From positions 1 to 53,527 of the forward strand of contig JAKIUY010000017.1 of assembly GCA_021647315.1 (NCBI GenBank): a stretch of DNA of 53,527 bases. The letters run 5' to 3'. Position 1 is the first letter of the stretch; each line of letters begins with the position of its first letter. The translations under genes were made by a program, and so were the position numbers. Shown here piece by piece: positions 33,316 to 42,265 of the stretch. The stretch is from Victivallaceae bacterium (GTDB lineage Bacteria > Verrucomicrobiota > Lentisphaeria > Victivallales > Victivallaceae). The notes under the pieces are model-generated. The model saw only the letters and a list, made by a program, of their open reading frames with translations. It was not told the DNA's origin and searched no databases.

Positions 33316-34110
33316 TTAGGTTAAAACAGCACTGACCTGCCGATGCAACCAGGTAAACGCGCCATTATACCAGTTGTTATTAATTGTTATCAGTAACATA
33401 AAAAGGGCAACTATTTCACTTAGTTCAATTGCCGCCCCCAGACAGTCTCCAGTAAAACCGCCGATTTTTTTACGGCAATAAAGAATAAAAACTATGACCA
33501 CGATGAGAGCGGCAAGCGTTGGTAACGGAAGAAAAACTCCGCTGATTAAAAACGTTCCACTAACTACGATGATCAATGATCCGGTACCTGGAAAAATCGT
33601 TCCGGAAGCAATGCCGTTCTGTCTGACATAACGTCCGGTCAGCATAAATGCCAGTGGAGCAACGCGTGACAGCATAACAATAAACGGCAGTGCCAGACAA
33701 AGACTCAGCAAAGGAATATCACTGAACATAGTATACTTGATCAAGAGAATCATCACAATCATGCCTGCGCCCATCGTGCCGACAGTCGGATCTTTCATAA
33801 TTCTGAGAATGGTATTCTGATCTTTTTTCCCGTAAAAAGCATCTGCGCAGTCCGCCGCGCCATCAAGATGCAATGCTCCTGTAAGCAGATAATAGGCAAT
33901 CAATAGCAACAGTGCCCCTGCCCGATTGCCGATAAACGGTGCAATAAACCATGCTACAGCTGCAATAAGCAGTCCAATTAAAAAACCTATTTTCGGAAAA
34001 AAGAGATAGTATTCGGGTGCATCGGCATACTCATTAAGCTGCCAATGTTGCGGTATCGGGATTGCTGTTAAAAAGGCAACAGCTGAAAAAAAATATTTGA
34101 TTACGATCAT
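33316..34110 (-). CDS. cobS: CobS, adenosylcobinamide-GDP ribazoletransferase
   Basis: The 264-residue membrane protein carries GALHLDGAADCADAFYGKK, the conserved metal-binding CobS motif, plus about six membrane helices. CobS joins adenosylcobinamide-GDP and alpha-ribazole to give adenosylcobalamin. The MIVIKYFFSAVAFLTAIPIP start is typical. No other cobalamin genes are in the window. It follows the LptF/G gene by nine bases on the same strand and may be co-transcribed with it. Confidence 0.88.
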   Translation of the reverse strand: MIVIKYFFSAVAFLTAIPIPQHWQLNEYADAPEYYLFFPKIGFLIGLLIAAVAWFIAPFIGNRAGALLLLIAYYLLTGALHLDGAADCADAFYGKKDQNTILRIMKDPTVGTMGAGMIVMILLIKYTMFSDIPLLSLCLALPFIVMLSRVAPLAFMLTGRYVRQNGIASGTIFPGTGSLIIVVSGTFLISGVFLPLPTLAALIVVIVFILYCRKKIGGFTGDCLGAAIELSEIVALFMLLITINNNWYNGAFTWLHRQVSAVLT

Positions 34111-34119
34111 CTTTAAATT

Positions 34120-35208
34120 TTACCGTCTGGTAATTCTTATAATCAATACCGTGCCGATAATCTGATAGACAAAATTAGGAATCCACAACAGGTATTGAGG
34201 ATATATCGCCGGAATAGTGTCCATTGACCTGAAAATTATCACCGCCAGGTAAAACCCGCCCCCCATAATAATACTGAGAAAAAGATTAATTGAAGTTTCA
34301 CGCCGCGATGTTCTAATCGCCAATGGCAGCCCGAGCAGTAAAAATGCAATCGGGGCAAGCGACATCGCGATCCGTTGATTCAGTTCAATTTCAAGCTTCA
34401 GCGTCTTACGACCGATTTTCTTGTCAATTCTTATCCGGCTGAGCAATTCATTCAAGGTCATATATTTAGCACGTTTACCAATATTTTTGCGATTAAAGCC
34501 CTTGCCGTAGTCTATTGAAAACTCAACCTTCTTATTAAATACCCGTGATGGCGGATCAGCGCTTTTGTCAATTATATTACAGTCATAAAGAATAATTTTA
34601 ATCTTCTGAGTCCCTTTGTCCACAAGAATTTCACCTTCCGGTGCAGTAATATCCCGAAGCGCACGAGTTCCAGCCCGGTTCATCGTGAATATCTGCACCC
34701 CTTTTATCCGGTTCTCGCCAACCCGGTCTTCAATATAAATAATATTATTATCAAAATTCATCGGCCGTCCAGGTTCAAAAACCGATAGCGGGTGGCTGAT
34801 TGCGGTATTTTTTATATTAGTTCGCGCCTCACCAAGATAATGCTGTCCAACCATCGTTTGAATATAAAAACAGATAATGGTCAACATAAACGTTATCATC
34901 AAGATCGGTGAAATGATCTGAAGAACCGAGATTCCACAGGCCCGCATCGCAGTTATTTCGGTATCCGCCGAAAGGCGTCCGAATACCAGCATTACCGAGA
35001 CCAGCACCGCCCATGGAATGGTGTATGAAAGCACGATAGGCAATGAGTATGCAATAAAAAGTAACACGCTACCGAGCGGCATGCCCTGTGACAGCAGTTC
35101 AAATACCTTGACCAGTCGCGCGCCCATCATGCCAAAAGTCAGAATACCGAGTGCCATACAAAAAGTCCCAAGAAAGCCTCTAGTGACATAGATATTAAGC
35201 GTTTTCAT
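34120..35208 (-). CDS. LptF/LptG-family permease
   Basis: The 362-residue YjgP/YjgQ-type protein has three N-terminal membrane segments, a periplasmic jellyroll-like domain (about 130-260) and three C-terminal segments. Key stretches are RGFLGTFCMALGILTFGMMG and ITAMRACGISVLQIISP near the N-terminus, the latter being the conserved ABC-contact region. It works with LptB and a partner permease to extract lipopolysaccharide from the inner membrane. Only one member is here, so the partner is elsewhere. The presence of this gene supports an outer membrane with LPS. Confidence 0.82.
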   Translation of the reverse strand: MKTLNIYVTRGFLGTFCMALGILTFGMMGARLVKVFELLSQGMPLGSVLLFIAYSLPIVLSYTIPWAVLVSVMLVFGRLSADTEITAMRACGISVLQIISPILMITFMLTIICFYIQTMVGQHYLGEARTNIKNTAISHPLSVFEPGRPMNFDNNIIYIEDRVGENRIKGVQIFTMNRAGTRALRDITAPEGEILVDKGTQKIKIILYDCNIIDKSADPPSRVFNKKVEFSIDYGKGFNRKNIGKRAKYMTLNELLSRIRIDKKIGRKTLKLEIELNQRIAMSLAPIAFLLLGLPLAIRTSRRETSINLFLSIIMGGGFYLAVIIFRSMDTIPAIYPQYLLWIPNFVYQIIGTVLIIRITRR

Positions 35209-35395
35209 TAAAGTTTTGCTCCGATGTTATACCCGTTCTGGCAGGCTGTAATTTATTTTTCAGCATTTTAAGTTCCAAACGCGAAAATAAAAATTAAGTA
35301 TCCAGACTGATATTAATTAAATATTTAAAGTTCAACTTAGAATGTAGTATTCAGGCAGAGCTTTTTCAACGTGTAAAAGAGAGTTTTGCGGTAAT

Positions 35396-37483
35396 TCAAT
35401 GGAGCAGGATATTATCATTGCCCAGTTTCTGAAGTTCAGCCAGCGATATTTCCTGATAGCCATGCGGTTCCATGCTGAACGAAGCACGACCGCCTGAAAG
35501 TTTGGGTAATGCGGAACTGAATCCGAACATTTCAGCCAACGGCACTTCACAGCTCAAGGTCTTACCATCAGGATTGTTGCCGATATGATGAATAATTGCA
35601 CGCCTTATCTGCAGGTAACCGGTAATTTCTCCAATAACTTCTTCAGGCGCAGTAATATCCAGTTTCATCAGCGGTTCCAGCAGTTTTGTTCCCCGGCGTA
35701 TCGCCTGACTGATCGCATCCATAACAGCCCCGGCAATCGAACCTTCGGTTGTTTTATCCGGCACCCCGCGAATATCAGTAACCGTACCGCTGATATGAAT
35801 CAGCGAGTAACCAAGATTACCGCCAGTTTTCAGTCCAGCCATTAATGTATCAGTCGCAGAATTTTTCCAATTTAATGGCAAATCCTGTCGTTTGCCCAAA
35901 GTCGAATCAACTTTTATGCCATCATCTGAGCTGACAATCTCAAGCTGAATATCGACCTCGGTATAAAGTTCGGTATCGCCGAGTGTTTTGTTAAATATCC
36001 CGGTTATGCTACAAGAGGTTTCAAGTGTTTCCCTGAAAGCGACCCGAGGTTTACCGTAACGTGCTTCAATAGAGAATTCATTTTTAATCCGGTTGCGATT
36101 AATTTCAAGATGAAGTTCGCCCATACCTGAAAGAATAAGCTGTCCGGTAGTCTCATGTCTTTGCATATTCAAGGTTGGATCTTCCCTGCATAACATCTCA
36201 AGACAGTTGTGGAGTTTATCCTTATCTTTAATGGAACGAGGTTCAACCGCCATTGAGATAACCGGTTCCGGGAAAGTTATTTCTTCCAGCATAATCTGGT
36301 GATTATGTGAACATAAAGTATCACCGGTAAAACTATTTTTGGGTCCGATAACGCCAATAATATCACCAGCACCGACCTTTTCTATGGACTCGATATTTCT
36401 GGAATAAAGTCTCAGCAAGCGTTTTATTTTAACCTGTTCTTTAGTACGCGGGTTAATCAGCGAATCATTCAGGGCAAGCGTACCGGAATATGTCCGCAAA
36501 TAGAGCAGATCCGCGCTGCCGCTGGCGACCACTTTGAAAATCAGCCCGGCAAAAGCGGAATCATGCAGAGAACCGTTAATTTCATCACCACTCTTCGGGT
36601 TGTGTCCCAAAAATGCCTCCCGGTCTTCCGGACTGGGCAAATAATCAATTATTGCATCCATAATCGGCTGAATACCGATATTTTTCTTAGCTGAGCCGGC
36701 AAAAACCGGACAGATCACACCACAGACAACATATTTGCGTATTTCGTTTTTAAGAAATTCCAGGGGGATTGTTTTTTCCGCCAGATAATAATCGGCAACA
36801 ACTTCCGACAGGTCGGCAACCGAGGAGAGCAATTCTTCACGCGCAAATTCACATTCATCAGTCAACGCATCGGGAATTGGCAATTCAACGACCTCAGTGC
36901 CGTCATCACCTTCAAACTTGAGCAGTTTCATCTCCATCAAATCAACTACAGCGGAAAACTCGGATTCAATACCGACCGGATAGTGAAATGCAATCGGTAT
37001 AACATCCGGAAATTTTGTTTTGATTTCAGAGAAACAGCGTTCGAATGATGCACCAAGCCGATCGAGTTTATTAATAAAAGCAATTTTCGGCACATTATAA
37101 TGAACAGACTGACGCCACACTTTTTCACTCTGCGCTTCAACTCCCTCGACACCACTGAAAACCACAACCGCACCATCACTGACCCGAATCGAACGCTCAA
37201 CCTCTGCGGTAAAATCGATATGTCCAGGCGTGTCAATCAGGTGAATAAGGTATTTATCCCAGTTAAATGATGCAGCGGCGGCAACAATAGTAATCCCACG
37301 CTTCCGTTCTTCATCCAGATAGTCCATTACCGTACTGCCACTGTCAATATCACCGATACGGTGAGTTTTACCTGAATAGTAGAGGAATCTTTCAGTGATA
37401 GTGGTCTTGCCAGCATCGATATGGGCAATAACACCAATATTGCGGATATTGCTGAAGTTAAAATTATCTGTGGTGCTGCCCAT
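35396..37483 (-). CDS. Elongation factor G-family GTPase
   Basis: The ATG at 37483 has GGAG eight bases upstream, so it is preferred over the ATG two codons earlier. The 695-residue protein has P-loop AHIDAGKTT, G2 ERKRGITI, DTPGHIDF, NKLD and GSA-type G motifs, followed by the EF-G domains II-V. The MDYLDEERKRGITI and VWRQSVHYNVPKIAFINKLD segments look closer to EF-G2 (mtEFG2/spdEFG2-like) than to the canonical translocase. It may therefore serve ribosome recycling. The gene stands alone, not in a str operon with rpsL or rpsG. The exact paralogue needs a tree. Confidence 0.85.
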   Translation of the reverse strand: MGSTTDNFNFSNIRNIGVIAHIDAGKTTITERFLYYSGKTHRIGDIDSGSTVMDYLDEERKRGITIVAAAASFNWDKYLIHLIDTPGHIDFTAEVERSIRVSDGAVVVFSGVEGVEAQSEKVWRQSVHYNVPKIAFINKLDRLGASFERCFSEIKTKFPDVIPIAFHYPVGIESEFSAVVDLMEMKLLKFEGDDGTEVVELPIPDALTDECEFAREELLSSVADLSEVVADYYLAEKTIPLEFLKNEIRKYVVCGVICPVFAGSAKKNIGIQPIMDAIIDYLPSPEDREAFLGHNPKSGDEINGSLHDSAFAGLIFKVVASGSADLLYLRTYSGTLALNDSLINPRTKEQVKIKRLLRLYSRNIESIEKVGAGDIIGVIGPKNSFTGDTLCSHNHQIMLEEITFPEPVISMAVEPRSIKDKDKLHNCLEMLCREDPTLNMQRHETTGQLILSGMGELHLEINRNRIKNEFSIEARYGKPRVAFRETLETSCSITGIFNKTLGDTELYTEVDIQLEIVSSDDGIKVDSTLGKRQDLPLNWKNSATDTLMAGLKTGGNLGYSLIHISGTVTDIRGVPDKTTEGSIAGAVMDAISQAIRRGTKLLEPLMKLDITAPEEVIGEITGYLQIRRAIIHHIGNNPDGKTLSCEVPLAEMFGFSSALPKLSGGRASFSMEPHGYQEISLAELQKLGNDNILLH

Positions 37484-37534
37484 GTGCATTGCTCCAAATA
37501 ATAGAGAAGAAAATTTATGCAGAAAAATGGCAAA

Positions 37535-37882
37535 TTATTTTTTAGCCCAGCAATTGCCTAGCCTAGTGGAGCTGTCCTGCTCATAAATATCGCCAACTTC
37601 GCCTTTTCCCGATATAGGTTTACTGAGTGGTTTGATTCTCGACAAACGATAAACGACATCCTGGTCGGGACAGGTGATATCGACATGCCCCTGCTCGTCC
37701 TCCCAACCAACTGATTCAGAAAATCTCATAGCCAATGCAATAGGATAAATTGTCGCAAATGCTTTTGCACACATGCCATCCGGGGTTCGTGATCTAAATA
37801 CAAACACCTGTCCTACCTGTGAACATCCGTAAGTATTATTAATAATATTAACAATTTCGCATTTGATCTTGTAATTTGCCAT
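37535..37882 (-). CDS. TIGR04076-family-like small protein
   Basis: The 115-residue protein begins MANYKIKCEIVNIIN. Its GQVFVFRSRTPDGMCAKAFA segment, IYPIALAMRFS and VDITCPDQDVVYRLSRIKP match the pattern of the TIGR04076 family as I recall it. The function is unknown; the family often carries conserved cysteines and occurs in anaerobes. It lies just upstream of the EF-G gene on the same strand (about 50 bases), with an A+T-rich promoter region beyond it. Confidence 0.6.
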   Translation of the reverse strand: MANYKIKCEIVNIINNTYGCSQVGQVFVFRSRTPDGMCAKAFATIYPIALAMRFSESVGWEDEQGHVDITCPDQDVVYRLSRIKPLSKPISGKGEVGDIYEQDSSTRLGNCWAKK

Positions 37883-38179
37883 AGATTACCTTCATCATAA
37901 AACTTTCAAATTCGCAAATATTCACCCCATCTACCTAAACACTCACTAACATTACTCTATTTTAACAAAAAATCAATAAAAAAACAATAAAAACCTTGCC
38001 TAATAATGCAATACAAATATATTTGTTTTTAATATAAAGAGTTAAAAACAAAATAGTTATAAATAAAATTTAAAATATTTTTTTATAATAAAAAACGTTT
38101 TTTTCCCACCGGCACTTGAAAGCTGGACAAAATTAGCTACTTTTACTGCAATTAACAATTATTAAAAGGACAGATTATT
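37883..38179. promoter_or_regulatory. A+T-rich divergent intergenic region
   Basis: About 300 bases between the TIGR04076-like gene (minus) and hisI (plus) are very A+T-rich and must hold both promoters. aaatatatttg and long A/T runs are seen, but no hairpin or operator is clear. hisI has an AAAAGGACAG ribosome binding site at its right end. Confidence 0.45.
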
Positions 38180-38554
38180 ATGGTTAAATTGGATTTTTCA
38201 AAAAGTGCAGACGGACTTATTCCGGCCATTGCCCAGGATTATGAAACCGGCGAAGTTCTGATGCTCGCTTATATCAACGAAGCGTCATGGCAAAAGACTC
38301 TGGAGACCGGTAACGCAACCTACTGGACCCGTTCACGCCAAAAACTATGGATGAAAGGCGAATCATCCGGCAATGTCCAGAAAATAAAAGAAATTCTGGT
38401 CGATTGCGATGACGATACGGTTGTGTTTAAAATTGAACAGCTCGGTGGTGCGGCGTGCCATACCGGACATCGTACCTGTTTCTACCGCAAACTTGAAGGT
38501 GATGAACTTACAGTCCAGGGTGAACCGGTCTTTGACCCTAAAGATGTGTATTAG
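38180..38554 (+). CDS. hisI: HisI, phosphoribosyl-AMP cyclohydrolase
   Basis: The 124-residue single-domain enzyme hydrolyses PR-AMP to ProFAR in histidine synthesis. The motifs are [28 protein letters not shown] and the zinc-ligand [15 protein letters not shown]. It lacks the HisE fusion found in some bacteria. An AAAAGGACAG site precedes the ATG. It stands alone, away from other his genes. Confidence 0.92.
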   Translation: MVKLDFSKSADGLIPAIAQDYETGEVLMLAYINEASWQKTLETGNATYWTRSRQKLWMKGESSGNVQKIKEILVDCDDDTVVFKIEQLGGAACHTGHRTCFYRKLEGDELTVQGEPVFDPKDVY

Positions 38555-38688
38555 AAAATTGAAAATTGGAAATTGAAAATTGGGGCTCCGCCTTCGTTTA
38601 AAAACTATGGCGCGATAAATTGGGGAATTAATCATGTACGTGTGCACGGCCGTGCGCCCTACATATAATTTAACTGGTAATTGGCAAA
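38555..38688. repeat. Short tandem and inverted repeats between hisI and murB
   Basis: aaaattggaaattgaaaattgg near 38557-38582 is a tandem near-repeat. gtgcacggccgtgcgc near 38641-38656 is a G+C-rich inverted repeat. No gene is seen. Confidence 0.4.
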
Positions 38689-41600
38689 ATGAATATTTCA
38701 CTCCAGGAGCTGAAATTACGCTTCCCGGCGATATCATTTCGTAATGATTTAGGCTGGCGGAACATCACCAGCCTGAAAATCGGCGGTGGCATTAATTGCT
38801 TAGCCGAGCCTGAAAATGATATCGCCTTGGCTGAGTTGCTTAATTACTGCGCGAATAATGAGCTCAAATCTATGATTATTGGCGGTGGCAGCAATATCAT
38901 CGGTCAGGATGATGAATATGCTGGAATTGTTATCCGCCTTAACAACTCAAATTTTTCTACCATCAGCCATGGTCGTTTTCATATTACTGCTGGTGCTGGT
39001 ACAAGCTTATCTGCATTGATTTTATATGGCGCAGAACATGGTTTTGGCGGTTTGGCTGAATTATCAGGCATCCCTGGAACCATGGGTGGTGCCATTCGCA
39101 TGAATGCCGGTGCAAACGGTAAAAGCATCGGCCAATTTGTGTCAGAGCTTTGCGGTCTTCATTGTGACGGAACTCCATGGACAGCCGATAAATCTGGCAT
39201 CAAATGGGGTTACCGCTCAAGTTCAATTCCCGAAGATGTTATAATTACTGCTGCAATATTAAAACTCCCTCTGTCAGATGCGGCAGAAGAGGCAAAAAAA
39301 ATCCATGGGGTTTTACAGCAACGCAGTAAGACTAATGCCAAAGGATTAACTGCTGGTTGCGCGTTTAAAAATATTTCATCAACAGATCCTGCTGGACGAA
39401 TGATTGAGCAGACCGGATGCAAGAAAATACGGTGTGGAGACGCTGGAGTCAGTAATATTCATGCTAACTTCATTGTTAATCATGGCAATGCGACTGAACA
39501 TGACATTGTGGAACTGATGATAAAGGTGCGATGCAGGGTTATTGAGCAGACCGGATTTTATCTGGAACCTGAATACAGATTTGTCAATCAACAGACCAGA
39601 CAACAGCTGCTAAATTCACCAGCAGCACCCAAAGTAACCGTTTTGAAAGGTGGCAACAGCAGTGAGCGTGAGGTTTCACTTGAGTCCGGGCATGCAGTGG
39701 CGGATGCGCTGCGCAAATGCGGTTATCAAGTCACCGAAGTGGATATAACCACACCGACTGTCACGCAGGCGATGCGTGATGCAGCTATAGTCTTCCCTGT
39801 GCTACATGGCGGATTCGGCGAAAATGGTGAACTTCAACGGCGACTGGAACAGGAAAAGATCAAATTTATCGGTTGCGGCAGCGAAGCATCTGCAACAGTT
39901 TTCGACAAAATAACCAGCAAACAGTTAATGGATAAAGTCGGTATTCAGACCCCCCCATGGGGAGTAATAACTCAGCAATCCCCTGCCCTGCCACCAAAGC
40001 TTAAATTTCCGGTCATTGTCAAACCACCACGTGAAGGTTCAACAGTCGGCATTGTCCTGATTGAGTCGGCTGAAGAGTGGGATACCGCTATCAATCAGGC
40101 GTTCAAATTCGATGAAACTGAACTGTTAGTTGAACAATATATCGTCGGCACTGAATGTACGATTGGCATCGTCAATGAAACACCATTGCCGATGATAGAG
40201 ATTATTCCGCCCGAACAAATGTACGACTACGATGCAAAATATACTCACCAGCAAGGCGAAACCCAATATCTCTGTCCGCCTGAAAATATCTCAAAGCAAC
40301 AACAGCAGGCAGCTGAAAAAATTGCGATGCAGTACTATAAGGCAACCGGTGCTGAAGGGATATTACGGGTAGATTTCATAATTTCGCCCGATAATCAATA
40401 TTATGTTCTGGAAGGAAATAATCTGCCAGGTTTCACCGCCAGCAGCCTAGTGCCCAAAGCCGCCATCGCATACGGCTGGTCATTTGAACAGCTCTGCGCC
40501 AAACTGGTACATTCCGTTTATCGCTCTACCAGCAACCTAACTACTAAGTTTAATAAACTAACCATTGCAATGATTTTAGTGACGCTTGCATTGTTTGCCG
40601 CCGGTATAGCTCTGCGTTGTCATCAATTATCAACCAAAGCACTTGAGTATGATGAAATATGGACTTTGACAAATTATGCATCAAAGCCCAACTCAATAAT
40701 ATTCAGTGACCTGGGCACACCAAACAATCATCCGCTGAATTCACTATTAATAAAATATTCAGTAATGACCTTCGGCGCAAGTCCGGTCGCATTACGTCTC
40801 TTTGCATTGATCAGCGGCATCGGAGTATTGCTTGCATCCGGCTGGCTGACCTGGGAAATATTTAAAAATCGTTTTGCGGTGGTAACAACAGTTGCATTAT
40901 GTTCATTCAGCGGTGCTCTAATTCACTATTCCCAAACCGGACGCGGCTATATGCTGCAAACTTTTTTGCTGACACTGCTGATTTTAACAATAGTACTCTA
41001 CGAAAACCATCGAAAGACATTAAGTTATCTACCAAAAATAATCCTGCTGACAGCATTCCCGATAGCCGCTGTCGCCGCTATTCTGACCCTCTCGCCATCA
41101 ATTCTATTCATTACAGCCATCGCGCTTATTCACTGGTATTATCTGCTTAATCAACAGTTTCAGAACAGCAGTTCACAAAATGCCGGCAAACAGCTTTTAT
41201 CACTATTGAAAAACAACCGTGATTTAATAATATCTTACTCTATCATCTATAGTTTTGCTCTAATCTGGTATTTAAGCAATTATGCGAAATTCAAAGCCGG
41301 TCAGCAATTCGGCACTGAAATCAATTCAATAGCTGTCTTACTGGACTACCTCAAGCAGTTCTTGCCAAAATTCAACGGCTATGTCCTCCCGTTGGTTCCA
41401 CTGCTGATGTTTATAAAGAAATCATGGCGTAAATGGGCGGTGGCATATCTGTTTATCATACTGTTTTTAATCTGCTCCACGCTACTGTTGCGCGGCGGGC
41501 CGCCACGAACTTATCTACCGCTTATCCCGCTGATAAATATTGCGGCGGCGGGTACGATGGCAATGATAATTCAATGGGTAAGCAACCGTAAAACAGCTAA

Positions 41601-42261
41601 AAAAGCAGTTATCATAGCAGTTAGTGCATTCATTGTTTTCTGCTCTTACAAGCTGTTTTCGACCCTGAATGACTGGCAGCCGCCAGATTGGAAAAAGATT
41701 TGGCAAGCTGTACAGCAAGCGTTTCCAAAGAGCAATTATTTCATCAGTTATCCGGCCTGTGCCGGTCTGGAAATCGGTTTCAACAATCGCCCGCAGGCAA
41801 TCATTGACAACTGCCGCCGAGTCGTTCAGCCGGGTAAATTTGTCCAGATAGCTCAACCGGGTGGAATCAGCATAACCGACAATAAAGGCTCACAGCAAAC
41901 TCTAGATGTAAACAGCGCAATCAAACCTTTAACCAAGCAGTTAGCAGGGGTTAATGTTGATATTTACGGCATAGAAAAGCTCACCTACACCACAAAATTA
42001 AACCGTAATATTGTCATTGCCTATATTCACCCCAACAGACCGCGAATGGCCAAAGCAGCTTATGGTCATTTAATCTATGAAAGCAATATAACATGGGGGG
42101 TAGTTAACAGTTGGCTGTCTAAGGTAGCATTATACGATAAACAGCAACAACCCATTCGCTATTTTATTCTGGCAACCAATGATTACAGCTTATCTAAAGA
42201 AAAATTACTTGACATAGAAAAACGTAGCAATAATGTAATCCAGTTTTTCTATATTAATTGA
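38689..42261 (+). CDS. MurB-Ddl-glycosyltransferase (GT39/ArnT-like) triple fusion
   Basis: This is a continuous 1190-residue frame. Residues about 1-300 are MurB (UDP-N-acetylenolpyruvoylglucosamine reductase), with IGGGSNIIGQDDEYAG, GGLAELSGIPGTMGGAIRMN and a late cysteine/glutamate region. Residues about 310-610 are D-Ala-D-Ala ligase, with KGGNSSEREVSLESGHA, VFPVLHGGFGENGELQ and GSTVGIVLIESAEEW. Residues about 620-1190 are a membrane domain with about ten helices and LEYDEIWTL, the D-E site typical of GT39/ArnT-like transferases. The first two enzymes act in peptidoglycan precursor synthesis. MurB-Ddl fusions are known in some PVC bacteria; the extra membrane transferase is unusual and could be a real fusion or a lost stop codon. 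Confidence 0.8.
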   Translation: MNISLQELKLRFPAISFRNDLGWRNITSLKIGGGINCLAEPENDIALAELLNYCANNELKSMIIGGGSNIIGQDDEYAGIVIRLNNSNFSTISHGRFHITAGAGTSLSALILYGAEHGFGGLAELSGIPGTMGGAIRMNAGANGKSIGQFVSELCGLHCDGTPWTADKSGIKWGYRSSSIPEDVIITAAILKLPLSDAAEEAKKIHGVLQQRSKTNAKGLTAGCAFKNISSTDPAGRMIEQTGCKKIRCGDAGVSNIHANFIVNHGNATEHDIVELMIKVRCRVIEQTGFYLEPEYRFVNQQTRQQLLNSPAAPKVTVLKGGNSSEREVSLESGHAVADALRKCGYQVTEVDITTPTVTQAMRDAAIVFPVLHGGFGENGELQRRLEQEKIKFIGCGSEASATVFDKITSKQLMDKVGIQTPPWGVITQQSPALPPKLKFPVIVKPPREGSTVGIVLIESAEEWDTAINQAFKFDETELLVEQYIVGTECTIGIVNETPLPMIEIIPPEQMYDYDAKYTHQQGETQYLCPPENISKQQQQAAEKIAMQYYKATGAEGILRVDFIISPDNQYYVLEGNNLPGFTASSLVPKAAIAYGWSFEQLCAKLVHSVYRSTSNLTTKFNKLTIAMILVTLALFAAGIALRCHQLSTKALEYDEIWTLTNYASKPNSIIFSDLGTPNNHPLNSLLIKYSVMTFGASPVALRLFALISGIGVLLASGWLTWEIFKNRFAVVTTVALCSFSGALIHYSQTGRGYMLQTFLLTLLILTIVLYENHRKTLSYLPKIILLTAFPIAAVAAILTLSPSILFITAIALIHWYYLLNQQFQNSSSQNAGKQLLSLLKNNRDLIISYSIIYSFALIWYLSNYAKFKAGQQFGTEINSIAVLLDYLKQFLPKFNGYVLPLVPLLMFIKKSWRKWAVAYLFIILFLICSTLLLRGGPPRTYLPLIPLINIAAAGTMAMIIQWVSNRKTAKKAVIIAVSAFIVFCSYKLFSTLNDWQPPDWKKIWQAVQQAFPKSNYFISYPACAGLEIGFNNRPQAIIDNCRRVVQPGKFVQIAQPGGISITDNKGSQQTLDVNSAIKPLTKQLAGVNVDIYGIEKLTYTTKLNRNIVIAYIHPNRPRMAKAAYGHLIYESNITWGVVNSWLSKVALYDKQQQPIRYFILATNDYSLSKEKLLDIEKRSNNVIQFFYIN

Positions 42262-42265
42262 AACA

